This document shows, one piece after another, positions 1 to 5,431 of a stretch of 5,451 nt of DNA. Origin of the DNA: Clostridiales bacterium (GTDB taxonomy: Bacteria > Bacillota > Clostridia > Oscillospirales > Acutalibacteraceae); assembly GCA_020860025.1 (NCBI GenBank), contig JAJBVC010000017.1, positions 1-5,451 of the forward strand, written 5' to 3'. The translations under genes were made by a program, and so were the position numbers. The notes below the pieces were generated by a model. It was not told the DNA's origin and did not search any database. It was given only the letters and a program-made list of their open reading frames with translations. Numbering within the stretch: position 1 is the stretch's first letter; each line of letters opens with the position of its first letter.

Positions 1-23
1 ATATATATTTATTTTATTTTACT

Positions 24-52
24 ATAATACCAATCAAAAACATCTTTGTCAA
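24..52 (-). promoter_or_regulatory. Divergent sigma-A-type promoter pointing left
   Basis: Read on the minus strand, a perfect TTGACA (52-47) is followed by a 17-nt spacer and TATTAT (29-24). A TGG just upstream of the -10 matches the extended -10 pattern. This should fire leftward with a start near position 17, so a divergently transcribed gene probably begins just outside the window. That gene is not visible. Confidence 0.6.
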
Positions 53-74
53 GTTTAAGGTTTATGATTGGTAT
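27..74. repeat. 14-bp inverted repeat flanking the leftward promoter
   Basis: Arms 27-40 and 61-74 are inverted copies with one mismatch. The outer ten bases (ATACCAATCA / TGATTGGTAT) match perfectly. The arms are 34 bp apart, about three helical turns. The left arm overlaps the leftward -10 element and spacer, and the right arm lies upstream of its -35. This could be an operator for a repressor, or a by-product of two symmetric TGG-TAT -10-like elements. No regulator is visible. Confidence 0.45.
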
Positions 75-91
75 ATTGTGTTTATTTAGCA

Positions 92-120
92 TTGAATATC
101 ATTTGAATTTATAGTATAAT
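92..120 (+). promoter_or_regulatory. Sigma-A-type promoter for the yhaM-prmA operon
   Basis: TTGAAT (92-97), a 17-nt spacer and a perfect TATAAT (115-120) form a strong vegetative promoter. The start should fall near 126-128, at an upstream ATG (127). Translation from that ATG would be leaderless, so the promoter itself argues for the start at 154, which has a Shine-Dalgarno site. Confidence 0.7.
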
Positions 121-153
121 GCAGGTATGTTTATTTTGAAAGGAAATGAAATA

Positions 154-1092
154 ATGGCATCATATGCAATGATAAAAGAACTTACGGAGAAGAAAGATAA
201 AAACGGCAACGGCTATCTCGATCTTTTGCTTGTTGCAAAGGATAAAAAAGAGTACAGCGGCAAAATGTGGAGATTTGAAAATAACGGATATTTTGAAGTT
301 GATGATGTTGTTGAAGTTGAATATACGGTTGACAGTTATAAGGGAAAGACGCAGTTAAATATATCAATGCTCAGAAAAGCGCCTGATGAAATGATAAAGG
401 ATTTTGTTCCGAAATCCGAATACGACGGCAAGGCGGTTTTCGCTATGCTTCTTGATAAAGTAAATAATTTTAACGATGAGGATTTAAAAAAAATCGTTTT
501 GCAGATTTTAACGGAAAACAGAGAAAAATTAGAGGTTTATCCCGCCGCATACAGGCTTCATCACGCTATTGTGGGAGGGCTTATGCTTCATACAGCGTCA
601 ATCGTTGAAATGGCTGAAAAAACCTGCCAAGTTTATCCGAATATTAACAGAGAACTTTTGCTTTCGGGTGCGATTTTGCACGATGTTGCAAAGATTTTTG
701 AAATGAAAACAAGCAAATCGGGTTTATGCTCCGGTTATACAGCGGGCGGTGAACTTATAGGCCATCTTGTAAAGGGTGCAATGTATGTTGATGAAACAGC
801 AAAGAAATTAGGAATTGAGGGCGAAAAGGTAATGCTCCTTGAGCATATGATTCTTTCACATCACGGCGTTCCCGAATACGGCTCTCCCGTTCGTCCTATG
901 TTTTTAGAGGCGGAAATACTTTCGACTCTTGACTCTCTTGACGCTACGATTTTTGAAATAAATCAGGCGACAAGTAAAATTGAAACAGGCGAATTTTCGG
1001 AAAGACAGTGGGCGCTCGATAACAGAAAGCTGTTTAACCACGGACTTTCTTCTGCAGAGCATAAGGTGAATTTGGGTGAGCAGAATGACTGA
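154..1092 (+). CDS. yhaM: YhaM-family 3'-5' exoribonuclease (OB-fold plus HD domain)
   Basis: Family role: a cytoplasmic metal-dependent 3'-5' exonuclease that trims RNA (and single-stranded DNA in vitro), part of RNA turnover in Firmicutes. From the chosen start it is 312 residues, close to the usual length of about 314. Residues 5-78 look like an OB-fold nucleic-acid-binding domain (beta-rich, with MWRF near 38-41). An HD phosphohydrolase domain follows. Candidate metal ligands are H146 (GGLMLHT), the HD pair H176-D177 (GAILHDVAK), H204 (IGHLVKG), H236-H237 (LSHHG) and D260 or D263. The start at 154 is preferred over the in-frame ATG at 127 because GAAAGGAA (138-145) lies about 10 nt upstream and the predicted transcript begins near 127. 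The 3' end overlaps prmA by 8 bp, so the two genes are probably translationally coupled. No key HD residue appears to be missing. Confidence 0.9.
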   Translation: MASYAMIKELTEKKDKNGNGYLDLLLVAKDKKEYSGKMWRFENNGYFEVDDVVEVEYTVDSYKGKTQLNISMLRKAPDEMIKDFVPKSEYDGKAVFAMLLDKVNNFNDEDLKKIVLQILTENREKLEVYPAAYRLHHAIVGGLMLHTASIVEMAEKTCQVYPNINRELLLSGAILHDVAKIFEMKTSKSGLCSGYTAGGELIGHLVKGAMYVDETAKKLGIEGEKVMLLEHMILSHHGVPEYGSPVRPMFLEAEILSTLDSLDATIFEINQATSKIETGEFSERQWALDNRKLFNHGLSSAEHKVNLGEQND

Positions 1093-2059
1093 CAATAAAA
1101 ACGAAACTGAAATTGAAAATGAAAATGAAAGCTGGACAGAAATTGCTGTCACAGTATCTGTTGATGATATTGAAACGGCAGGCAATATAGCGAATATGGT
1201 CGTTCCGTACGGGATTTATATTGAGGATTATTCAAGCCTTGAAGAAGAGGTCATGGAAATTGCTCATATTGATTTGATTGATGAGAATTTACTTAAAGCC
1301 GACAGAACTAAGGGTATTATTCACGTATATGTAAATCCGCACGAAAATCCGTTAGAGGCAGTTTCTTTTATAAAAGAAAGGCTCACGGACGCTAAAATTG
1401 ATTTTGAGGTAAAAATAGCCGACTGTGCGACAGAGGACTGGGTCAATAACTGGAAGCAGTATTTTCACCCGATGCCTATTGGCGAAAAACTGCTTATTCG
1501 TCCTACTTGGGAGGATGAATACGACCCGCAGGGACGAAAGGTTCTTCATATTGAGCCGGGTCTTGCTTTCGGAACAGGCAGTCACCCGACGACAAAGCTG
1601 TGCCTTGAAACGCTTGAAAAGTACGTAACCGACAAATCTGTTATTCTTGATATTGGCTGTGGCAGCGGTATTCTTTCTATTGCCGGCTTGCTTCTCGGCG
1701 CAGAAAGTGCTTTTGGTGTCGATATTGATTCTCTTGCGGTTAAAACCGCTTGCGCAAACGCACTTGAAAACGGCTTTGACGAAAGTAAATTTAAAGCTGT
1801 GCAGGGAAATCTCGCTGATAATGTAAACGGCAAATTTAATGTAATCGTTGCAAATATTGTTGCCGATATTATTATGGAGTTTAACAAAGAAGTCGGAAAA
1901 TTTCTTACAGATGACGGCGTGTATATTACAGGCGGAATTATTGAAACACGAGAGGACGAGGTGCTTTATTCCTTTGAACAAAATAATTTTGAAGTAATAG
2001 AGCATTTTGAAGAAAAGGGCTGGCTTGTATTTGTTTTAAAACAATCCAAAATAAACTAA
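1085..2059 (+). CDS. prmA: Ribosomal protein L11 methyltransferase PrmA
   Basis: PrmA uses S-adenosylmethionine to trimethylate ribosomal protein L11. The 324-residue product has an N-terminal L11-recognition region (WTEIAV at 17, IYIEDYS near 45, then DWVNNWKQYF and IGEKLLIRPTWE at about 118-143). The hallmark EPGLAFGTGSHPTT is at 157-170. The SAM-binding loop DIGCGSG starts at 189, the acidic VDID is at about 212-215, and ANIVAD is at about 256-261. Start choice is uncertain. ATG 1085 has GGGTGAG very close upstream (1074-1080). In-frame GTG 1076 has AAGGTGA (1063-1069) at a 6-nt spacing and would add three residues. The first 16 residues are an unusual Glu/Asn-rich leader ahead of the canonical WTEI start. 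The gene overlaps yhaM. No rsmE follows, although rsmE is a common neighbour of prmA in Firmicutes. Confidence 0.95.
   Translation: MTDNKNETEIENENESWTEIAVTVSVDDIETAGNIANMVVPYGIYIEDYSSLEEEVMEIAHIDLIDENLLKADRTKGIIHVYVNPHENPLEAVSFIKERLTDAKIDFEVKIADCATEDWVNNWKQYFHPMPIGEKLLIRPTWEDEYDPQGRKVLHIEPGLAFGTGSHPTTKLCLETLEKYVTDKSVILDIGCGSGILSIAGLLLGAESAFGVDIDSLAVKTACANALENGFDESKFKAVQGNLADNVNGKFNVIVANIVADIIMEFNKEVGKFLTDDGVYITGGIIETREDEVLYSFEQNNFEVIEHFEEKGWLVFVLKQSKIN
1103..1132 (+). repeat. Five imperfect GAAANN hexamers in the prmA 5' end
   Basis: Five successive hexamers (GAAACT, GAAATT, GAAAAT, GAAAAT, GAAAGC) encode alternating Glu-X dipeptides (ET, EI, EN, EN, ES), residues 7-16 of PrmA. Gain or loss of a unit would keep the reading frame and change only the length of the acidic leader. 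Confidence 0.7.
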
Positions 2060-2087
2060 TAATTAGGATATGCCTCTATTTATTTTG
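2047..2087 (+). terminator. Possible weak AT-rich terminator hairpin after prmA
   Basis: Arms 2047-2055 and 2079-2087 (CAAAATAAA / TTTATTTTG) are perfectly complementary. An inner AGG/CCT pair (2065-2067 / 2073-2075) can close a small apical loop. The prmA stop codon lies inside the structure. The stem is almost entirely A-T and the downstream T-run is short, so termination would be leaky at best. Confidence 0.3.
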
Positions 2088-2104
2088 TGAATATTTTTCG
2101 TGAT

Positions 2105-2132
2105 TTGACAATTATTTTTGATAATAGATAAT
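2105..2132 (+). promoter_or_regulatory. Promoter candidate P1 upstream of the S component
   Basis: Perfect TTGACA (2105-2110), a 16-nt spacer and GATAAT (2127-2132). It would give a transcript starting near 2139 and a leader of about 134 nt. Confidence 0.5.
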
Positions 2133-2138
2133 TTTTCC

Positions 2139-2167
2139 TTTACTTTGAAATGGTAATATAATATAAT
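2139..2167 (+). promoter_or_regulatory. Promoter candidate P2 upstream of the S component
   Basis: TTTACT (2139-2144), a 17-nt spacer and perfect TATAAT (2162-2167). A second overlapping TATAAT lies at 2157-2162. The -35 is weak but the -10 is ideal. The start would be near 2174, right where base composition shifts from AT-rich to the mixed, structured leader. Confidence 0.5.
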
Positions 2168-2173
2168 TATGTT

Positions 2174-2272
2174 GCATTGTATCCGCAGACGAAAATACGC
2201 TTCGTCGGGTAAGTAGCGCATTTTGTGTTGTGTGTGAACGCCTTGGAACAGTAGCAGAAAGGAAAATTTAAT
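2174..2272 (+). promoter_or_regulatory. Structured 5' leader of the S-component mRNA, riboswitch candidate
   Basis: About 99 nt of higher-GC, non-coding sequence between P2 and the start codon. GACGAA (2188-2193) pairs perfectly with TTCGTC (2201-2206) around a 7-nt loop, AATACGC. That loop is complementary, with one mismatch, to GCGCATT (2216-2222), giving an H-type pseudoknot with a 9-nt connecting loop (2207-2215). Alternatively 2192-2200 can pair with 2216-2224 (eight pairs, one mismatch), which excludes the hairpin, so two states are possible. CCTT (2241-2244) could weakly mask the AAGG ribosome binding site (2259-2262). I could not match it to any riboswitch class I know (THF, preQ1, FMN, TPP, cobalamin, SAM, ZTP and T-box motifs were considered). 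No terminator T-run precedes the gene, so any control would more likely be translational. Confidence 0.4.
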
Positions 2273-2836
2273 ATGAAAACAAACACAAAAAAATTAGTGG
2301 GAGTGGGCGTACTTACCGCTATAGTAATTGTTTTGCAATTTTTGGCAAGTGCAATTAAGTTCGGTCCATTCTCTATCACACTCGTGCTTGCACCGATAGT
2401 TGTTGGTGCGGCTTTGTACGGCAAATGGTCGGGCGCATGGCTTGGTGCTGTGTTCGGCGTGTCTGTACTGATTTCGGGCGACGCAGCTGTATTTTTAACA
2501 ATCAACCCTGTCGGAACTGTAATAACAGTACTTTTGAAGGGCTGCCTTGCAGGACTTGCAGCGGGACTTGTTTACAGTCTGATTGAGAAAAAGAACAAGC
2601 TGATAGCCGTTATAACAGCCGGCATTGTATGCCCTGTAGTAAACACGGGTGTATTTCTTATAGGCTGCTGCCTTTTCTTTATGGATACCATTACCGAATG
2701 GGCAGGCGGAACAAACGTAGGAGTTTATATGATTACAGGTCTTGTAGGTCTGAATTTTGTTGTTGAACTCGCTATCAATCTTGTGCTCGCCACAGTGGTT
2801 GAAAGAATAATAAACATAGGTAAAAAAACTGTATAA
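2273..2836 (+). CDS. ECF transporter S component, probably for pantothenate
   Basis: Substrate-binding membrane subunit of an energy-coupling-factor vitamin importer, which would work with shared EcfA/EcfA'/EcfT subunits encoded elsewhere. The 187-residue protein is very hydrophobic with about six membrane segments (roughly 8-28, 34-50, 52-70, 73-102, 108-134 and 147-178), a short basic N-terminus (MKTNTKK) and a basic C-terminus (IGKKTV). This size and topology are typical of S components. An Ala-rich first helix (VLTAIVIVLQFLASA) resembles the helix that docks on EcfT. The Shine-Dalgarno AAAGGA (2258-2263) is well placed for ATG 2273. The pantothenate call rests on coaX being the next gene and is inference; another vitamin or precursor cannot be excluded from sequence alone. 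The gene has its own promoters and a structured leader, suggesting dedicated regulation. Confidence 0.8.
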   Translation: MKTNTKKLVGVGVLTAIVIVLQFLASAIKFGPFSITLVLAPIVVGAALYGKWSGAWLGAVFGVSVLISGDAAVFLTINPVGTVITVLLKGCLAGLAAGLVYSLIEKKNKLIAVITAGIVCPVVNTGVFLIGCCLFFMDTITEWAGGTNVGVYMITGLVGLNFVVELAINLVLATVVERIINIGKKTV

Positions 2837-2852
2837 CGTATAAAAATTATTG

Positions 2853-2890
2853 CCGCCGCTGATTTGAATATCATATTCTTTTAGCGGCGG
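2853..2890 (+). other. GC-rich stem-loop between the S component and coaX
   Basis: CCGCCGCT (2853-2860) pairs perfectly with AGCGGCGG (2883-2890). Two further pairs extend the stem, and an inner 5-bp stem (2866-2870 / 2874-2878) closes a TCA loop. The plus strand lacks a U-tract after the stem (TTCCAATAAA follows), so it is not a standard terminator for the S component. On the minus strand a T-rich stretch follows. It may be a leaky terminator, an RNA-processing or stability element, or a relic. Confidence 0.55.
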
Positions 2891-2970
2891 TTCCAATAAA
2901 TACTGACGTCTTGTTAAGTTATGACAGGATGAATGATAAACTATCTGTAGCACGAAAGGCTGTGACAACT

Positions 2971-3732
2971 TTGATTTTAGCGGTAGATGTAGGGAACACA
3001 AATACAGTACTTGGAATTTTAAACGGTGAAAATTTAGTTTGTTCGGGCAGAATTGCCACAAATATAAATGATGCTGAGGACGATTATGCGATTAAGCTTT
3101 ATTCATTTTTAAGAATAAACTCAATAGACAGTATTGATGGAGCAATTATTTCAAGCGTTGTACCTGCGCTAAACAGAACTATAAAAAAGGCAATCTATTC
3201 GGTATGTAAGGTTACGGCGCTTATTGTAGGGCCGGGTATAAAAACAGGGCTTAATATATCTATTGATAATCCTGCTTCTCTCGGTGCTGATTTGGTTGTA
3301 GGCGCTGTTGCGTCCGTTTCAAAATATCCGTGTCCTCAGGTAATATTTGATTTAGGTACGGCGACAACAGCTTCTGTAATTGATAAAAATAAAACGTATA
3401 TCGGCGGTACGGTGCTTTGCGGAGTAAAAACAGCCGTAAACGCCATCTCTTCAGGAACGGCTCAGCTTCCGCAGGTTGATATTACTTCTCCCGGCAAGGC
3501 AATATGCTCTAATACTATCGACTGTATGAGAAGCGGTGCTGTTTACGGTACAGCCGCAATGCTTGAGGGCCTTGTTGAAAGATTTGAGGATGAGCTTGGT
3601 GAAAAGCTGACTGTTATCGTGACGGGCGGTTTGGGAAAAACAATTTCCCGTGAGTGTCGTATGGACGTTATTTATGACGAAAATCTGTTGATTGACGGAC
3701 TTCGTCTGATATATGAAAGAAATAAAAAGTAA
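2971..3732 (+). CDS. coaX: Type III pantothenate kinase CoaX
   Basis: CoaX phosphorylates pantothenate to 4'-phosphopantothenate, the first committed step of coenzyme A synthesis, in the cytosol. The fold is ASKHA, and the type III enzymes are not feedback-inhibited by CoA. From TTG 2971 the protein is 253 residues, near the family norm of about 255-260, and begins MILAVDVGNTN, the standard family N-terminus with the phosphate-binding loop at 6-11. Other motifs are SSVVPAL (61-67), GPGIKTGLNI (87-96), GAD with the likely catalytic Asp (105-107), DLGTATT (127-133), TAQLP (163-167), GAVYG (189-193), TGG (218-220) and the C-terminal LIDGLRLIYERN. The Arg that often follows GAD is Leu here, and the GxxxxPG segment reads GGTVLCG. 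Start choice: AAAGG (2955-2959) lies 11 nt before TTG 2971. ATG 2929 is in frame but would add 14 non-conserved residues and lacks a spaced ribosome site. The DUF1015 gene follows after 14 bp. Confidence 0.93.
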   Translation: MILAVDVGNTNTVLGILNGENLVCSGRIATNINDAEDDYAIKLYSFLRINSIDSIDGAIISSVVPALNRTIKKAIYSVCKVTALIVGPGIKTGLNISIDNPASLGADLVVGAVASVSKYPCPQVIFDLGTATTASVIDKNKTYIGGTVLCGVKTAVNAISSGTAQLPQVDITSPGKAICSNTIDCMRSGAVYGTAAMLEGLVERFEDELGEKLTVIVTGGLGKTISRECRMDVIYDENLLIDGLRLIYERNKK

Positions 3733-3746
3733 GTAAGAGGTATTTT

Positions 3747-4988
3747 ATGGCAGTATTTCGTGGTTTTAAAGCGTACAGACCGGCAAAGGACAGGCAGTCG
3801 CTTATTCCGGCACTTCCTTATGACGTTATGAGCAGTGAGGAAGCAAGAGAAATGGTTAAAGGTAATCCGTTATCATTTCTTCATATTGATAAGGCTGAAA
3901 TTGATTTGCCCGTCGGTACAGATATTTATGACGATGCAGTTTATAATAAAGCAAAGGAAAACCTGCTTTCCCTTGAGAAAAACGGCGACCTGATTCAGGA
4001 TTCAAAGCCATGCTTTTATATTTATAAGCAGGTAATGAATTCAAGAAGTCAAACGGGAATCGTTGGCTGCGCTTCAATAGACGACTACATTAACAATGTT
4101 ATAAAAAAGCACGAGCATACTCTTGCTAAAAAAGAGCAGGATCGTATTCGTCATGTTGATACCTGCGACGCAAATACAGGCCCTATATTTCTTACATATC
4201 GCAAAAAGGACAGCATTTCAAAAATAATAGACGAATGGGTTGAAACTCATTCGCCCGTTTATGATTTCACTGCGGATTCTGTCGAACAGACCGTTTGGGT
4301 TGTTGATGACGAAAAGACTGTTGAAAGAATTGCAAAGAAATTTGAAAATGTTCCGTCAATGTATATCGCAGACGGACATCATCGCTGTGCGTCGGCAGTC
4401 AGAGTAGGGCAGATGCGCCGTGAGAAGTTTAAAAACTTTTCGGGCAACGAGGAATTTAATTATTTCCTCGCCGTTGCTTTTCCCGATGAAGAGCTGAAAA
4501 TTATGGATTATAACCGTGTTGTTAAGGATTTGAACGGTTTAAGTGAGGAAGAATTTATCAGTGCTGTTTCAAAAAGCTTTGATGTAGAGGAAAAATCAGA
4601 GCAGTACCGCCCGAATAAAAAGCATACATTCGGTATGCTAATCGGCAGCCGGTGGTACAGCCTTACGGCAAAAGATGAAATCGTTGATGAAAGCGACCCT
4701 GTAGCAAGGCTTGATGTGTCAATACTTCAGAAAAATGTTTTGGATGAAATACTCGATATAAAAAATCCAAAGACAGATGAAAGAATTGATTTTATCGGCG
4801 GTATAAGAGGATTAACAGAACTTGAACGCAGAGTGAACACAGATATGAAGGTCGCTTTTGCAATGTATCCTACAACGGTTGACGATTTAATGTCAATTGC
4901 TGACGCAGGACTTATAATGCCTCCAAAATCAACGTGGTTTGAGCCAAAGCTTCTTTCAGGCCTTTTCATTCACCATTTGTCGGATTAG
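3747..4988 (+). CDS. DUF1015 / SerK-like protein (ParB-fold superfamily)
   Basis: A 413-residue member of the DUF1015 family, full length with the family's typical N- and C-termini. Visible motifs are RPA (11-13), PALPYDV (21-27), KHEHT (121-125) followed by R133, the ParB-box-like YIADGHHRCASA (206-217), NYFLAVAFP (238-246), YNRVV (255-259) and a C-terminal MPPKSTWFEPKLLSGLF. An archaeal relative, SerK, is an ADP-dependent L-serine kinase that makes O-phosphoserine. Most bacterial DUF1015 proteins are uncharacterised, so kinase activity here is only a hypothesis. AGAGG (3736-3740) lies 6 nt before the ATG, and coaX ends 14 bp upstream, so the two genes are almost certainly co-transcribed. 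No serA/serC-type serine genes, which I recall as neighbours of this family in other Clostridia, are visible in the window. The cytoplasmic call follows from the absence of a signal peptide or membrane segment. Confidence 0.85.
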   Translation: MAVFRGFKAYRPAKDRQSLIPALPYDVMSSEEAREMVKGNPLSFLHIDKAEIDLPVGTDIYDDAVYNKAKENLLSLEKNGDLIQDSKPCFYIYKQVMNSRSQTGIVGCASIDDYINNVIKKHEHTLAKKEQDRIRHVDTCDANTGPIFLTYRKKDSISKIIDEWVETHSPVYDFTADSVEQTVWVVDDEKTVERIAKKFENVPSMYIADGHHRCASAVRVGQMRREKFKNFSGNEEFNYFLAVAFPDEELKIMDYNRVVKDLNGLSEEEFISAVSKSFDVEEKSEQYRPNKKHTFGMLIGSRWYSLTAKDEIVDESDPVARLDVSILQKNVLDEILDIKNPKTDERIDFIGGIRGLTELERRVNTDMKVAFAMYPTTVDDLMSIADAGLIMPPKSTWFEPKLLSGLFIHHLSD

Positions 4989-5040
4989 TATCGGTCGTAA
5001 CCATATAAATCAAAGCAAATTAACAGTCAAAAACAACTTT

Positions 5041-5164
5041 AAGAAATATTCGGATTTTTTAAGAATATGGCAGATTAAAGCAGCGTATTCACGGTTCAAC
5101 GGATTTGTACGGTAATAAAAAAACGTCGTACGATGTACTGAAAAATGAAATTTCAAGACCGTGA
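5041..5164 (+). pseudogene. Possible decayed C-terminus of a glycoside-hydrolase-like protein
   Basis: In the frame ending at TGA 5162-5164, bases 5081-5161 encode QRIHGSTDLYGNKKTSYDVL and then KNEISRP, which resembles the C-terminal segment of GH2-type enzymes (D-x-YGN-x-K-x-SY-x-x-L). Upstream bases 5041-5079 encode KKYSDFLRIWQIK in a frame one base different, so skipping one base near 5080 joins them into one continuous peptide. There is no start codon, ribosome site or upstream catalytic domain; the preceding sequence is the intact DUF1015 gene. The remnant is short and the family assignment is from memory of the motif, so confidence is modest. Confidence 0.4.
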
Positions 5165-5228
5165 TATCATCAAAATTCTATAAATAATTATTCGGAAAAA
5201 CCATTTCAAGTAAAATACTTAAATACTC

Positions 5229-5260
5229 AAAGCGGCGAAAGTAAATCTTCTCGCCGCTTT
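5229..5260 (+). terminator. GC-rich hairpin, probable (possibly bidirectional) terminator
   Basis: AAAGCGGCGA (5229-5238) pairs perfectly over 10 bp with TCGCCGCTTT (5251-5260) around a 12-nt loop. The A/T ends of the arms give a short U-run on both strands, as in some bidirectional terminators, but no long U-tract follows. It lies 240 bp after the DUF1015 stop, consistent with the end of the S component-coaX-DUF1015 transcript and insulation of the promoter downstream. Confidence 0.5.
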
Positions 5261-5310
5261 AAAAATAATATTTTGTTTATTAACGGATATAAGGTTTAGA
5301 CTGTAAAGGT

Positions 5311-5339
5311 TTGACATAATATGAAAGCGGTATTATAAT
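5311..5339 (+). promoter_or_regulatory. Perfect-consensus sigma-A promoter
   Basis: TTGACA (5311-5316), exactly 17 nt, then TATAAT (5334-5339). Both hexamers and the spacing match the vegetative consensus, so strong rightward transcription is expected from about 5346. No gene starts within the remaining ~105 bp, so it drives either a long-leader mRNA or a non-coding RNA. Confidence 0.75.
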
Positions 5340-5361
5340 AAAAATGCTTTCGGTAATATAA
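5328..5361 (+). repeat. Direct repeat CGGTAWTATAA across the promoter start
   Basis: CGGTATTATAA (5328-5338) and CGGTAATATAA (5351-5361) differ at one base and are 23 bp apart. GAAAGC (5323-5328) and GCTTTC (5346-5351) form an inverted repeat in the same span. The first copy includes most of the -10 element and the second lies just past the predicted start, a placement typical of repressor sites, but AT-rich chance similarity is possible. Confidence 0.35.
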
Positions 5362-5397
5362 CTTTTTTAACATAAAAGCCGTCTGCAAAAATAACAC

Positions 5398-5431
5398 TTG
5401 AAAAATACTTATAAATGTATAAAATATAAGT
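5398..5431 (+). promoter_or_regulatory. Second promoter candidate with overlapping dyad
   Basis: TTGAAA (5398-5403), 16 nt and TAAAAT (5420-5425) form a plausible downstream promoter. A perfect 7-bp inverted repeat, ACTTATA (5407-5413) and TATAAGT (5425-5431), overlaps it. Low-complexity AT content makes both assignments weak. Confidence 0.3.

Noticed and set aside
127..153. Upstream ATG as the yhaM start
   Set aside because: Coincides with the predicted transcription start, has no ribosome site, and adds residues that include the Shine-Dalgarno of ATG 154.
1352..2005. Long minus-strand open frame (217 codons) opposite prmA
   Set aside because: Lies antisense within a clear prmA; its translation has no recognisable family and is Cys/Lys/Phe/Asn-rich as expected of an antisense shadow.
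2174..2205. TTGTATCCGC resembling the 3' end of THF riboswitches
   Set aside because: The matching 5' half would have to lie in the AT-rich promoter region, where no GGAG-type partner or conserved core is present.
2911..2940. Weak promoter candidate for coaX (TTGTTA-18-GATAAA)
   Set aside because: Both hexamers match the consensus at only four of six positions, common by chance in AT-rich DNA.
2495..3061. Minus-strand open frame (188 codons) across the S component and coaX start
   Set aside because: Overlaps two well-supported plus-strand genes and the hairpin between them, and shows no coherent protein pattern.
5126..5133. Palindrome TCGTACGA
   Set aside because: Eight bases only, inside the possible gene remnant, with no regulatory context.
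5165..5298. Open frame after the remnant's TGA
   Set aside because: No start codon or ribosome site, it spans the GC-rich hairpin, and it shows no recognisable protein motif.
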